From: Nocardiopsis sp. MG754419
GTDB taxonomy: Bacteria; Actinomycetota; Actinomycetes; Streptosporangiales; Streptosporangiaceae
Assembly (NCBI RefSeq): GCF_018207095.1
Contig: NZ_QOCZ01000041.1
Location: forward strand, 1-36,450
DNA: 36,450 nt
Reading direction: 5' to 3'
Made by a program: the position numbers and the translations under genes. This document shows, piece by piece, positions 1 through 7,652 of the stretch (its first letter is position 1; every line of letters begins with the position of its first letter). Under the pieces are notes generated by a model. It saw nothing but the letters and a program-made list of their open reading frames with translations, did not search any database and had not been told where the DNA came from.

Positions 1-12
1 CCATGGCCCCCA

Positions 13-30
13 CCGCCCCTCCCGGGGCGG
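13..30 (-). terminator. Possible hairpin after the anti-sigma gene
   Basis: Arms CCGCCCC and GGGGCGG form a perfect 7-bp stem with a 4-base loop, about 50 bases past the stop of the minus-strand ATPase gene. There is no clear T-tract. It could terminate that transcript or be chance in GC-rich DNA. Confidence 0.25.
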
Positions 31-81
31 CTCACTCGACCGACATCACGCCCTCGACCGACGGACTCCCGACACGTCGCC

Positions 82-579
82 TCACACGAATTGCGCCCAA
101 ACGAACTTTCCGCCGGGCGGCGTGGGAATCACACCCCACTCTCGCGCGAAAGCACTCACCAGGGCAAGCCCTCTGCCGCCTTCCATGCCGGCCCTCGCTT
201 CCCTTCTGCGCGGCAAGTGATCTCCGCCGTCACGAACCGCGCAGATGAATTCACCGCCACTACGCATGAGGGAGAGCTGAATACCGGATCGGCTCCGTCC
301 GGCCCAGGCGAGGGGCCCGCCATGGCGTACGGCATTGGTGACCAATTCGGAAACAACGACCGAGACATCGCCCGACAAGTGCTCCATGCCCCATTCGGAG
401 AGGAGGACGGCGGAAATCTCCCTGGCCGCGCCCACGGCGCGGGGGCGTGACTCGAAAGTCCACGTGGCGGCGTCGTGCCGGTCACCGCACACGGGCGTGT
501 TCCAGCGTGAGGACCCGTGGGTCAGAACCCTGAGCCACCAAGCCTCGGTCGGCTCCGCCACCGCCTCCGCACACTCCAT
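82..579 (-). CDS. RsbW-like anti-sigma ATP-binding protein
   Basis: This is a 165-residue protein of the HATPase_c_2 (RsbW/SpoIIAB-like) family, which in actinomycetes act as anti-sigma serine kinases or regulatory ATPases. Visible motifs are the N-box ELVTNAVRHG (about residues 79-88), the G1-like VRDGGDHLP (about 115-123) and the G2-like EGGRGLALV (about 133-141). The open frame runs much further upstream, but the upstream translation is Pro/Arg/Gly-rich and overlaps other genes. I chose the ATG at 577-579, which has GAGGAG and AAGGG just before it. The first 40 residues are not conserved-looking, so a start slightly further in is possible. No sigma factor or antagonist gene is adjacent, so the partner is unknown. 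The family call is firm; the exact role is not. Confidence 0.8.
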   Translation of the reverse strand: MECAEAVAEPTEAWWLRVLTHGSSRWNTPVCGDRHDAATWTFESRPRAVGAAREISAVLLSEWGMEHLSGDVSVVVSELVTNAVRHGGPLAWAGRSRSGIQLSLMRSGGEFICAVRDGGDHLPRRREARAGMEGGRGLALVSAFAREWGVIPTPPGGKFVWAQFV

Positions 580-897
580 GCCCTTCAACTCCTCACTGAC
601 GCGCTGCGCAGCAGACCACCGCAAGGGTGTGAGGCTCGTGCCGCTGCACGGCCCGAATGCACGTGCATCTCGGTCTTGCAGGACATCGTAAGCCACCACT
701 CGGTCACGCGCAGGCAAACCCGGAGTCCGCCCGAAAAGCTTTGTGGCGCCACAGGTCAGGGTCATGACGGGCGCGTGAAGAACCGGTGTGGGCGGGGTTT
801 CCCAGCGGTTCGGCCCCCGCACCCGGGCACGTACCGACCAGTAGGCATGCGGATAGGATTCCCTCGCGCCCACCACGTGATCAATGGAGGTAACACC
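580..897. promoter_or_regulatory. Divergent intergenic region
   Basis: This stretch of about 320 bases separates the divergently transcribed ATPase gene (-) and SDR gene (+), so both promoters must lie here. I see no convincing gene in it. It holds a perfect 12-bp palindrome at 742-753 and, at its right end, GGAGG at 886-890 as the ribosome-binding site of the SDR gene. No -10/-35 pair stands out. Confidence 0.5.
742..753. promoter_or_regulatory. 12-bp perfect palindrome, candidate operator
   Basis: TGTGGCGCCACA is its own reverse complement and lies in the divergent control region, about 145 bases before the SDR start and about 160 before the ATPase start. Such sites often bind dimeric repressors. 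No regulator gene is adjacent, so this is a candidate only. Confidence 0.3.
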
Positions 898-1656
898 ATG
901 TCCCCAACGCCTCGTGTGGCGATCGTGACCGGAGCGGCCCGTGGGATCGGCGCCGGCACCGCCGAGCGTCTCGCGCGTGAGGGTCGCTCGGTCGCGGTGC
1001 TGGACCTGAAGGAGGCCGACGCCCAGGAGGTCGTGGACCGGATCACCGCCGCCGGCGGCCGGGCCATCGCCGTGGGCTGCGACGTGTCCGACGCCGATCA
1101 GGTGACCGCCGCCGTCGACACCGTCGCCGAGCGGCTCGGGCCGCCCGCGATCCTCGTCAACAACGCCGGTGTGCTCCGCGACAACCTCCTGTTCAAGATG
1201 TCGGCCGACGACTGGGACACCGTCATGAACGTCCACCTGCGCGGTGCGTTCCTGATGAGCCGGGCCGCCCAGGCCCACATGACCGGCCTGAACTGGGGAC
1301 GGATCGTGAACCTGTCCAGTTCCTCCGCGCTGGGCAACCGCGGCCAGGCCAACTACGCGGCGGCCAAGGCGGGTCTGCAGGGCTTCACCAAGACCCTCGC
1401 CATCGAGCTGGGCAAGTTCGGCGTCACCTGCAACGCGGTGGCCCCCGGTTTCGTCGAGACCGCGATGACCCGCGCGACCGCCGAACGTCTCGGGATCTCC
1501 TACGACGACATGAAGGCCTTCAAGGAGGCCGAGATCCCCGTGCGCCGTGTGGGGCTGCCCGAGGACATCGCCAACGCGGTGGCCTTCTTCACCGGCGAGG
1601 ACGCCGGGTTCGTGTCCGGCCAGGTCCTGTACGTGGCGGGTGGTCCCCTGTCGTGA
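898..1656 (+). CDS. FabG-like short-chain dehydrogenase/reductase
   Basis: A 252-residue classical SDR of the size of 3-oxoacyl-ACP reductases. It shows the cofactor motif TGAARGIG (residues 11-18), NNAG (88-91), Asn111, and the catalytic Ser140, Tyr153 and Lys157 in YAAAK, with the usual 13-residue Ser-Tyr spacing of FabG. An Asp follows the second strand (VLDLKE), which in this superfamily often favours NAD(H) over NADP(H). The ATG at 898 is fixed by GGAGG at 886-890 with good spacing; the long in-frame extension upstream is not coding. It stands alone on the plus strand. It could serve fatty-acid synthesis or reduce another keto substrate; nothing ties it to the PKS 12 kb away. Confidence 0.85.
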   Translation: MSPTPRVAIVTGAARGIGAGTAERLAREGRSVAVLDLKEADAQEVVDRITAAGGRAIAVGCDVSDADQVTAAVDTVAERLGPPAILVNNAGVLRDNLLFKMSADDWDTVMNVHLRGAFLMSRAAQAHMTGLNWGRIVNLSSSSALGNRGQANYAAAKAGLQGFTKTLAIELGKFGVTCNAVAPGFVETAMTRATAERLGISYDDMKAFKEAEIPVRRVGLPEDIANAVAFFTGEDAGFVSGQVLYVAGGPLS

Positions 1657-1815
1657 GACCGGCGGCCCCGGTCGAGGGCCGTCCGGATCCTCGCGTCGTG
1701 CGGGCCCCGTCCGTCCCGTGAGGGCCGGGTCGGAGCCGTGGCGTCCCCGTCGGCTCACGTCGGCGGGGGCGTCGAAGCACCGGGGTACCGTCGACGCGAT
1801 CGGAAGGAGTACGTC

Positions 1816-2215
1816 ATGGCACTGCGCTGGTACACGGTGGTGATCGAGTCCCGGGACCACCGTTCCCTCGGGGCCTGGTGGGCCCGGGCCCTGGACTGGA
1901 ACATCCGCTTCGACACCGAGGAGGAGGTCGTACTGGTCCCACGGTGGGCCGAGGATCTGGCCCCCCACCCTGGCGTTCGCCCAGGTTCCCCCGGGGCTGG
2001 TGTTCGTCCCCGCCGAGCACGGCGAACGGACCAAGAACCGGTTGCACCTGGACTTCGCTCCCCATGTGGACCAGGACCGCGAGGCCGAGATCGCGCGACT
2101 GCTGGACCTGGGCGCCACCCGGGTGGACGCCGGCCAGGGGCCCGAGGCCACCTGGGACGTACTGGCCGACCCCGAGGGCAACGAGTTCTGTGTCCTGTCC
2201 TCCCGCGAGGCGTGA
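1816..2215 (+). pseudogene. VOC/glyoxalase-like protein, apparent frameshift
   Basis: The two halves of one VOC-fold protein lie in different frames. The N-terminal half starts at the ATG at 1816 (GGAG about 8 bases upstream) with MALRWYTVVIESRDH, and runs to about 1960. The C-terminal half continues one frame over, from about 1965 to the stop at 2213-2215. It reads PTLAFAQVPPGLVFVP, then KNRLHLDF, then DPEGNEFCVL, the typical ending of actinobacterial glyoxalase-like proteins. The break falls at a run of six C (1961-1966); one extra C would restore a protein of about 133 residues. It may be a real disrupted gene or a homopolymer sequencing error. Enzymatic function is not predictable within this large superfamily. 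Confidence 0.75.
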
Positions 2216-2253
2216 ACGCGGCTCCGCACTCCCGCGCTTCGGGGTTCCCGCGA

Positions 2254-3222
2254 TCATCGGACGTGTGTGGTGTCGTCCTGGACGTCGGGGCTCTCGATCG
2301 CCGTGACGACCTCCGTGACCAGTTCCTCCACCAGGGCGACGCCGGCGGCGTGGTCGGGATGGCCGTCCGACATCACCGCGATCAGATACGCGTGGTCCTG
2401 ACCGGACACGTGGCCGACACTGTTGATGGTCCACAGTCCGCCGTTGGCCTCGCGGGGGGTCCACCCGTTCTTGAGACCCACCGTGTCCCCCGCCGAGGCG
2501 ACGGCCGACACGCCCCAGGCCTGTTCGGGCGCGACCGACTCCATGAGCTCTCGGATGTGGGCGCGGCCGTCGTCGGGCACGGGCCCCTCGTCGGTGTACA
2601 GGGCGCGTAACAGACGCAGCTGGTCGACGGGGGTGGTCGAGGTCGCCCCCCAGGAGCCTCCCGGGTCGGGTTCGGTACCGATGAACCCCAGGGCGTCGGC
2701 GTGGCGCCGGAAACCGTCGGTGAAGCCCATCCGCGCGTAGAGGTCGTCGACCACGTCGTTGTCGCTGAAGCGGATCATCCGTTCGGCCCGGGCGCGCTCG
2801 GCGGCGGTGAGGTCCCGCGCCTCCTCCTCCGCGCGCAGGTGCAGCATGGTGAGCACGGTCAGCTTCGCCACGCTCGCCGCGGGGAAGCCCTGCTGCCCGT
2901 TGTGGCTGTAGGTGGTTCCGGTGCGCAGGTCCTGAACGGCGATTCCGACGTCCACGCCCTCGCCCAGGGCGGCGACGCGCGCGTCGAGCGTCTGCCGGGA
3001 GCCCGTGGTGAGGGCGGAGCCACCACCGGTCGCAACGGTGGCCGTGGCGGGCACGGTCGGCACCGGCGGTGGGGAGAAGCGGGCGAAGGGTCGATCGGGG
3101 GGCGGTGTGGCGAGGCGGTCGGTGGCGAGCGCCCCGGGAAGGGCGAGGCTCATGAACACGACGACGAGGGTCGTCGTGACGATGGACCAGACACGTCGAT
3201 CGGTGGGGAGATGCCGGGGCAC
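2254..3222 (-). CDS. Exported class A beta-lactamase-like serine hydrolase
   Basis: A 322-residue protein with an N-terminal hydrophobic segment (about residues 11-33), a Pro/Ala/Thr-rich spacer, then a penicillin-recognising fold. Motifs are SVAK with the nucleophile at Ser117 and Lys120, SDN at 153-155, and KNGW at 251-254 where true class A beta-lactamases have KTG or KSG. The domain therefore looks like the actinomycete family of secreted serine hydrolases related to class A beta-lactamases, acting on the cell surface or outside. Whether it hydrolyses beta-lactams is unclear because of the Thr-to-Asn change. The start is a GTG at 3220-3222 with a weak ribosome site; a start a few codons later, just before the hydrophobic segment, is possible. 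An operator-like inverted repeat lies 37 bases upstream. Confidence 0.75.
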   Translation of the reverse strand: MPRHLPTDRRVWSIVTTTLVVVFMSLALPGALATDRLATPPPDRPFARFSPPPVPTVPATATVATGGGSALTTGSRQTLDARVAALGEGVDVGIAVQDLRTGTTYSHNGQQGFPAASVAKLTVLTMLHLRAEEEARDLTAAERARAERMIRFSDNDVVDDLYARMGFTDGFRRHADALGFIGTEPDPGGSWGATSTTPVDQLRLLRALYTDEGPVPDDGRAHIRELMESVAPEQAWGVSAVASAGDTVGLKNGWTPREANGGLWTINSVGHVSGQDHAYLIAVMSDGHPDHAAGVALVEELVTEVVTAIESPDVQDDTTHVR

Positions 3223-3258
3223 ACGATCACCGGTTCGTTCGCACCATGGGGGGAGAGG

Positions 3259-3282
3259 CCGTGTGGGTCATTATCCACACGG
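3259..3282. promoter_or_regulatory. Inverted repeat upstream of the serine hydrolase
   Basis: Arms CCGTGTGG and CCACACGG are perfect complements separated by 8 A/T-richer bases (GTCATTAT). The site lies 37-60 bases before the GTG of the hydrolase gene, the position of a promoter or operator, and about 70 bases past the bioN stop. It could equally be a hairpin ending the bio operon, but there is no T-tract. Confidence 0.4.
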
Positions 3283-3349
3283 ATCCTGCGAAAATCACCC
3301 ATCCGAAACGGAATCGGTACCGAGTTCACCCCGCCGGCACGGCGGCGGA

Positions 3350-3976
3350 TCAGCGGTGTGCGCTCTCGCTGTCCTCATCGATCCCTCGGGCCACCAGGGC
3401 CTCGCCGGTGGCCTCCGCCATGCGCAGCAGATGCACGATCACCGGCACCACCAACAGGTGGGGGCGGTTGCGCAGTCCGCGGGCTCGATAGCCGTCCCGG
3501 GCGGCCGTCCAGGCGGCGGCGACCATGGGGATGGAGCGGATGGTCAACGCCAGGACCAGGGCCACCCGGTCCGGATCCGCCCCGACGCGGCGCAGCGGCC
3601 GGGCCAGGCGCTCGAAGAGGGCGAGCATCTCCGCGACCCGTGTGGACAGGGTGATCGCGTTGGCCAGCAGGACGAGCGCGGCGAGTTGGGCGCACAACCG
3701 CACGCCCTCGGTCCAGGCCCCCACGAACAGCGCCTGGAACACACCGATGGCCAGGAGGAAGGGCCAGAGCACGCGCAGCACGGCCAGGGCCCTGCGCGCG
3801 CCCAGGCCGGTGACCGGGTACAGCACCAGGGCGACGACCAGGACGGTGAGGGCGACCCACAGGTCGGCCACGGCGATGAGGGCCACGCCCAGAACGAGCA
3901 GGGCGAGCAGCTTGGGCCCGGCGGGGATCCGGTGCAGCGGTCCGGTCCCGGGGACGTACAGTCCGAGCACGCTCAC
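3350..3976 (-). CDS. bioN: Biotin ECF transporter transmembrane (T) subunit
   Basis: A 208-residue EcfT/CbiQ-family membrane protein that couples the ATPase to the substrate-binding subunit in energy-coupling-factor transporters. Hydrophobic segments fill about residues 20-60 and 68-118. Both coupling signatures are present: ARG at 165-167 and ARG at 196-198, the Ala-Arg-Gly motifs that insert into the ATPase. The start is the GTG at 3974-3976, which overlaps the stop of bioM by four bases (GTGA) and so suggests translational coupling; a longer reading into bioM is an artefact. It is the third gene of bioY-bioM-bioN, and that gene order is what assigns it to biotin rather than cobalt or nickel. 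Confidence 0.9.
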   Translation of the reverse strand: MSVLGLYVPGTGPLHRIPAGPKLLALLVLGVALIAVADLWVALTVLVVALVLYPVTGLGARRALAVLRVLWPFLLAIGVFQALFVGAWTEGVRLCAQLAALVLLANAITLSTRVAEMLALFERLARPLRRVGADPDRVALVLALTIRSIPMVAAAWTAARDGYRARGLRNRPHLLVVPVIVHLLRMAEATGEALVARGIDEDSESAHR

Positions 3977-4677
3977 GACGCCCGTCCCCCGGGGTCCGTG
4001 TCCTCGTCCAGGAGCTTGGTGTAGAAGCCGATCGCGTCGGTGGGGGCACCGTCGAAGGCGACCCGGCCCTCGTGCATGACCAGGACCCGGTCGAAGTCGG
4101 CGAGCAGGTCGAGGTCGTGGGTGAACAGGACGACCTGCTGATCGAGCCCGTCCAGGGTGCGGTGGACCATGCGGGTGTTGCGCAGGTCCAGGAGAGTGGT
4201 GGGTTCGTCGCACACCAGCACCTCCGGCTCGGTGACCAGGACCGACGCGAGGGCCAACAGTTGTTTCTGGCCGCCGGAGAGCAAGTGGCCGGGGTGGTCG
4301 CGATGGTCGGCGAGGCCGTGACGGGTGAGGATCTCGTTCACCCGCCGCTCGGTCTCGGCGCGGCCCAGCCGCAGGGAACGCAGTCCGATCTCCACGTCCT
4401 CGACGACCGTCGGCATGATGATCTGGTTGGCGGCGTCGGAGAAGACGAATCCGACGCGGCGCCGGATGTGCCTGGCGTGCCGCCGGGTGTCCCACTCCCC
4501 CAGCGACACACGGCCCTCGTCGGGCAGGACGAGTCCGTTGAGGGTGCGGGCGAGCGTGGACTTGCCCGATCCGTTGGCCCCGATCACACCGATGCGACGC
4601 TCGGCCAGGTCCAGGGTGACACCGCGCAGGACGGCGCGGTCGTCGTAGGAGTGGGAGACCCCCTCGAGACGGAGCAT
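3973..4677 (-). CDS. bioM: Biotin ECF transporter ATP-binding subunit
   Basis: A 234-residue ABC ATPase that powers biotin uptake with BioN and BioY at the cytoplasmic membrane. Visible motifs are Walker A GANGSGKST (33-41), the ABC signature LSGGQKQ (133-139), Walker B VLVCDEPT (154-161) and the switch His in FTHDLD (185-190). The length matches single-domain ECF ATPases. The ATG at 4675-4677 shares its A with the TGA stop of bioY (TGATG), so the two are almost certainly translationally coupled. The much longer open frame reading upstream is a high-GC artefact over bioY. Only one A subunit is present, as in BioMNY systems. Confidence 0.92.
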   Translation of the reverse strand: MLRLEGVSHSYDDRAVLRGVTLDLAERRIGVIGANGSGKSTLARTLNGLVLPDEGRVSLGEWDTRRHARHIRRRVGFVFSDAANQIIMPTVVEDVEIGLRSLRLGRAETERRVNEILTRHGLADHRDHPGHLLSGGQKQLLALASVLVTEPEVLVCDEPTTLLDLRNTRMVHRTLDGLDQQVVLFTHDLDLLADFDRVLVMHEGRVAFDGAPTDAIGFYTKLLDEDTDPGGRAS

Positions 4678-5330
4678 CAGGCGTTCTTTCCGGGCTCGGT
4701 GTCCGTGGCGGCCGAGACGGTGTCGACGTGGTCGGTGACCGGGCGGCCGGCCGGGGGGATGGGGTAGGCGCGGAAGACGGTGGCGGCGATGAGCGCGGTC
4801 ACCACGGCCTTGACGAGGTCGCCCGGCAGGAACACGGTCATGGCGGTGCCCGCGGCCAGGACGCCGTCGCCCAGGACCACGCCCATCCACGGGACACCGA
4901 TGGCGTAGATGACGACGATGCCGCCGAGGACGTTGATCAGGAGCCCCTGCCAGAAGACGTACCTGCCGTTCCGGAGCATGAGGTCGGTGAGCAGTCCGAT
5001 GACCAGAGCCGCGAACACCCAACTGACGATGAAGCCGGCGGAGGGGCCGGCGAGGACGCCGAATCCACCGCGGCCACCGGCGAACAGCGGCAGACCGGCG
5101 AGACCGAGGGCGACGAAGGCGGCCACGGCGAGGGTGCCCCGCTTCCACCCCAGAAGGGACGGGGCGAGCATGATCCCCATGGTCTGGAGGGTGATGGGCA
5201 CCGGGGAGAACGGCAGGGGGATCGCCACGGTCACGCTCATCGCGGCGATGAGCGCGGCGAACACGGCGATGAGCGCGAGGTCGCGTGCGGTGAGTCCGCG
5301 GTGACGGACGTGCTTCCTGGTCCTGGGCAT
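4677..5330 (-). CDS. bioY: Biotin-specific ECF transporter S component BioY
   Basis: A 217-residue integral membrane protein of the BioY family, which binds biotin at the membrane and gives the transporter its specificity. About six hydrophobic helices are visible, beginning with LALIAVFAALIAAMSVTVAI near residues 18-37. The family landmark region PFSPVPITLQTMGIMLAP follows near 40-57, and GxAGLPLFAGGRGG-type loops come next. I chose the ATG at 5328-5330 (MPRTRKH) because GAGGGG stands about 8 bases upstream; a start 15 codons earlier would add a Pro-rich leader. It is the first gene of bioY-bioM-bioN. No biotin repressor gene is in view, and I found no convincing repressor site upstream. Confidence 0.93.
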   Translation of the reverse strand: MPRTRKHVRHRGLTARDLALIAVFAALIAAMSVTVAIPLPFSPVPITLQTMGIMLAPSLLGWKRGTLAVAAFVALGLAGLPLFAGGRGGFGVLAGPSAGFIVSWVFAALVIGLLTDLMLRNGRYVFWQGLLINVLGGIVVIYAIGVPWMGVVLGDGVLAAGTAMTVFLPGDLVKAVVTALIAATVFRAYPIPPAGRPVTDHVDTVSAATDTEPGKNA

Positions 5331-5968
5331 GGACGGTTCCCCTCGGGGAGGCGGTGGGAGTCGATCAGGCTCCATTGTCCGCTATCGGGTCGTTCGGAAC
5401 CGAGGTCGGGACGCACAGAAGGTGACCGCACGGTGTTGTGGACCTTCACCTGAGACCCAGGTCACCTCCGGGCCGGATCGGCGGCGTGGTGGCTCCTGCC
5501 CCGGTTGGGTCGGGCGGTGCCGGCCGTGGGGCTTCCCTGATGGGCGCGGGGCCTGGTGGCGTTGGCGCTGATCCTGACGGGCGGAGTCCCGACCGCGGGG
5601 ACGATGACGGCGTGCCTGGCGGTCGCCCACCCGGGGAGGGGCCTGGTGGCGGCACCCGTGACGGTGTTCGGACCGGCCGAGGTCCCGGACGCGCGTGCCG
5701 GTGCCGCCCCGGGGCCACTGCACACCGTCCAACGGTCGGGGGCGAACTCGGGAGCGCATTGCCGGGCGGCCTCTACGCCGCGGGCCACGGAATCGACCCG
5801 GTGTCGCCGGCGGCGGTGGCGCTCGCGGGAGGCGCGCGGGTGGTGACGCGGGCCCTTCCTCCGCCCGTGAGGACGGCGTAGGGGTCCGTACCGCGGGGGC
5901 GGGCCGGCCGATCCCGAGGCGGCGACCCCCGGGCCGGGCGGGTGCGGGGCACCGCCCGGCCGGTGCGG
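5331..5968. other. Intergenic stretch, no convincing gene
   Basis: About 640 bases separate bioY from the lactonase gene, both on the minus strand. It must hold the bioY promoter near 5331-5460, where there is a short inverted repeat ACCTG-5-CAGGT at 5448-5462. The centre (5540-5870) is open in several plus-strand frames with protein-like stretches such as GGLYAAGHGIDPVSPAAVA, but no frame has a good start, ribosome site and steady composition. I regard it as non-coding or as the decayed remnant of a gene. The lactonase terminator lies at its right end. Confidence 0.45.
5932..5961 (-). terminator. Hairpin after the lactonase gene
   Basis: GGCCGGGCGGGTGC pairs with GCACCGCCCGGCC (one bulged base, three-base loop), starting eight bases past the lactonase stop on the minus strand. 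It is very stable but lacks a T-tract, as is common for actinobacterial terminators. Confidence 0.55.
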
Positions 5969-7174
5969 TCAGGTCCGGACTGCGGTTTCGGCGCGGCGGA
6001 TGCGTTTGATGGGGATGGGCAGCAGGAAGACGGGCGCGGGGATCGCCAGGCGGTGCCCCGTGTCCGTGGGAACGCCGGTGTCGGGGTCGATGAGCAACGA
6101 CATCAGCTCGTCCCCGTTCTGCGCGGCGGTGACGAGGTGGTCGGGCTCGTTCCGGTGGCCGCGGACCACGGTGAAGTGGCGGGGCCAGTCGCCCACGGGG
6201 GTGTCCGCGAGGTGTTCCAGGCGGGCGCCGCCGTCCCGGACCGCGAAGGTGGAGATGGCGTCGGCGCCCCGGTTGGACACGTAGACGCGCCCCTCGTAGG
6301 TGCTGGTGAGGGGCAGGGCGTCGCCCTCGGCGATCTCCCGACCCTCCACCTTGAGGCGGTGCAGGGCGATCTCGGCGGGGAAGTTCTTTCCGGCGAGCTC
6401 CTCGGCCGTCGCGGTGACCGAGCCGAGGTGTTCGCCGGTCCCGGACACGCCGTCCCAGCGCACGATGTGCACCCGGGAGTCGAGTTCGCCGGCGACGTAC
6501 ACGTGATCGCCGTTGACGACCATGTGGCGGGGTCCGGTGCCGGGCGGCAGGGGAACGCTCGGGAAGTCGCCCTCGCGGGGTTCGGGGGCCTCCTCGGCAA
6601 GCTGCTCGGGGACCGGGCTGTAGTGGTAGACGCGAAGGTCGTCACTGCCCAAGTCCGCGGCGAGGAGGTAGCGGTTGCCGGGCTCGAAGGAATCGAGGGC
6701 CACGGCGGTGCTGTGGGCGTGCGGCCCTTCCTGGCGATCGGCGACCGGGCCGGTGCCCTGATGGCCGAACACGCGTGTGTCCCCGGTGAGGGTGCCGTCC
6801 TCGGCGGTGGCGGCGAGGGTGACCACGCCGTCGGCGTAGTTGGTGACGGCGACCTGGTGGGGGCCGAGGTGGCGGACGTGGCACGGGGAGCCGCCGCCGG
6901 TGGGCACGGAACCGATCTCGGTGAGGGAGCCGTCGCCGTGGGGGCGGAAGGCGGTGAGGGTGCCCTCGGCGCGCTCGTTGACCGCGTACAGGGTGGGCGG
7001 TTCGGGCCGGTAGGCGAGGTAGGAGGGGCCGGTGGTGCGCACCGCGATACCACCGTCGGTCATCGCGCCGGTGAGCGGGTCGAACCAGACGCGGTGAACG
7101 CCCTGTCCCTCCCCCGGCGGGTCGGAGTCGGGGGTGTAGGTGCCCACGAGCAGGAGCCGTCGTGGTGAGTCCAC
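5969..7174 (-). CDS. Lactonase family seven-bladed beta-propeller protein
   Basis: A 401-residue protein of the lactonase/YbhE family (6-phosphogluconolactonase-type propellers). The start region LLLVGTYTP, the internal GTGPRHMVVNGDHVYVAGELDS-like segment and the terminal stretch WPRHFTVV with LVTAAQNGDELMSLLIDPDTG are typical of blades that repeat across the protein. If it acts as 6-phosphogluconolactonase it would serve the oxidative pentose phosphate route in the cytoplasm; many relatives have other or unknown lactone substrates. The start is the GTG at 7172-7174 with ACGAGG six bases ahead; a longer frame upstream looks non-coding. It is monocistronic, diverges from the globin gene and ends at a hairpin. 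Confidence 0.82.
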   Translation of the reverse strand: MDSPRRLLLVGTYTPDSDPPGEGQGVHRVWFDPLTGAMTDGGIAVRTTGPSYLAYRPEPPTLYAVNERAEGTLTAFRPHGDGSLTEIGSVPTGGGSPCHVRHLGPHQVAVTNYADGVVTLAATAEDGTLTGDTRVFGHQGTGPVADRQEGPHAHSTAVALDSFEPGNRYLLAADLGSDDLRVYHYSPVPEQLAEEAPEPREGDFPSVPLPPGTGPRHMVVNGDHVYVAGELDSRVHIVRWDGVSGTGEHLGSVTATAEELAGKNFPAEIALHRLKVEGREIAEGDALPLTSTYEGRVYVSNRGADAISTFAVRDGGARLEHLADTPVGDWPRHFTVVRGHRNEPDHLVTAAQNGDELMSLLIDPDTGVPTDTGHRLAIPAPVFLLPIPIKRIRRAETAVRT

Positions 7175-7652
7175 GGAGTGCCTCGTTTCCGTCGCCTGGG
7201 GCTGGGATGCGGTCCATACCACCGGGCGGCACTTTACCGCCCCGGACGCCGACGGAAAAGAAAGAGTCCGTTCCGCCCCTCGACGTGCGCGGGACACCGA
7301 ACATGGCCGGTCCGCGCCGGTTGCGTGCCCCCTGGGGTCACAGGACTGCTCAGTGGCCACAAAGTGGTGACTCTGCACTAAGTAGCGCATCTGTTACAGT
7401 TCCACCACAAAAGCTCGAGTCAGGGAGGTCAGGGCCGCCTCCGCGACCCCGCGCCGTCAGGCCTCACCCTTCGGAACGGTGAGGCGACGAACGGGCGGGC
7501 CGACCCGGGTGCCCTCCGCGCGCGACGCGAGCACGGCCGTGTGGAGGCGCACCCCGGCGCAAGGCCCCCACCACCCTCCGCGCGCGAGGGCGCGCTCCCT
7601 GGTGCGCGTCCACCGCCCGTGGTTCCCCGCTCAACCGAACCCTGGACCCGTC
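7175..7652. promoter_or_regulatory. Divergent control region, lactonase and globin
   Basis: This is about 480 bases without a convincing gene, between the lactonase (-) and the globin (+). The part from about 7355 to 7420 is clearly A/T-richer than its surroundings, so it is the likely promoter zone. It holds the small palindrome CCAC-AAA-GTGG. The part from 7420 to 7650 is GC-rich and would be a long leader for the globin, with a stem-loop at 7461-7485. I recognise no known riboswitch class in it. Confidence 0.45.
7461..7485 (+). promoter_or_regulatory. Stem-loop in the globin leader
   Basis: GCCTCACC and GGTGAGGC form a perfect 8-bp stem around the loop CTTCGGAAC, about 170 bases before the globin start. 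It might be a terminator, an attenuator or a structural leader element. No U-tract follows. Confidence 0.35.

Noticed and set aside
3..248. 81-codon frame at the left edge, plus strand
   Set aside because: No ribosome site, no recognisable domain, and it runs over the conserved C-terminus of the ATPase gene.
580..2229. Extension of the anti-sigma ATPase frame upstream to 2229
   Set aside because: The upstream part overlaps the SDR and VOC genes on the other strand, has no domain, and a good ribosome site marks the ATG at 579.
5448..5462. Short inverted repeat upstream of bioY as a biotin repressor site
   Set aside because: The arms are only five bases and do not match the actinobacterial BioQ-type TGAAC-3-GTTCA pattern as I know it; kept only as a remark.
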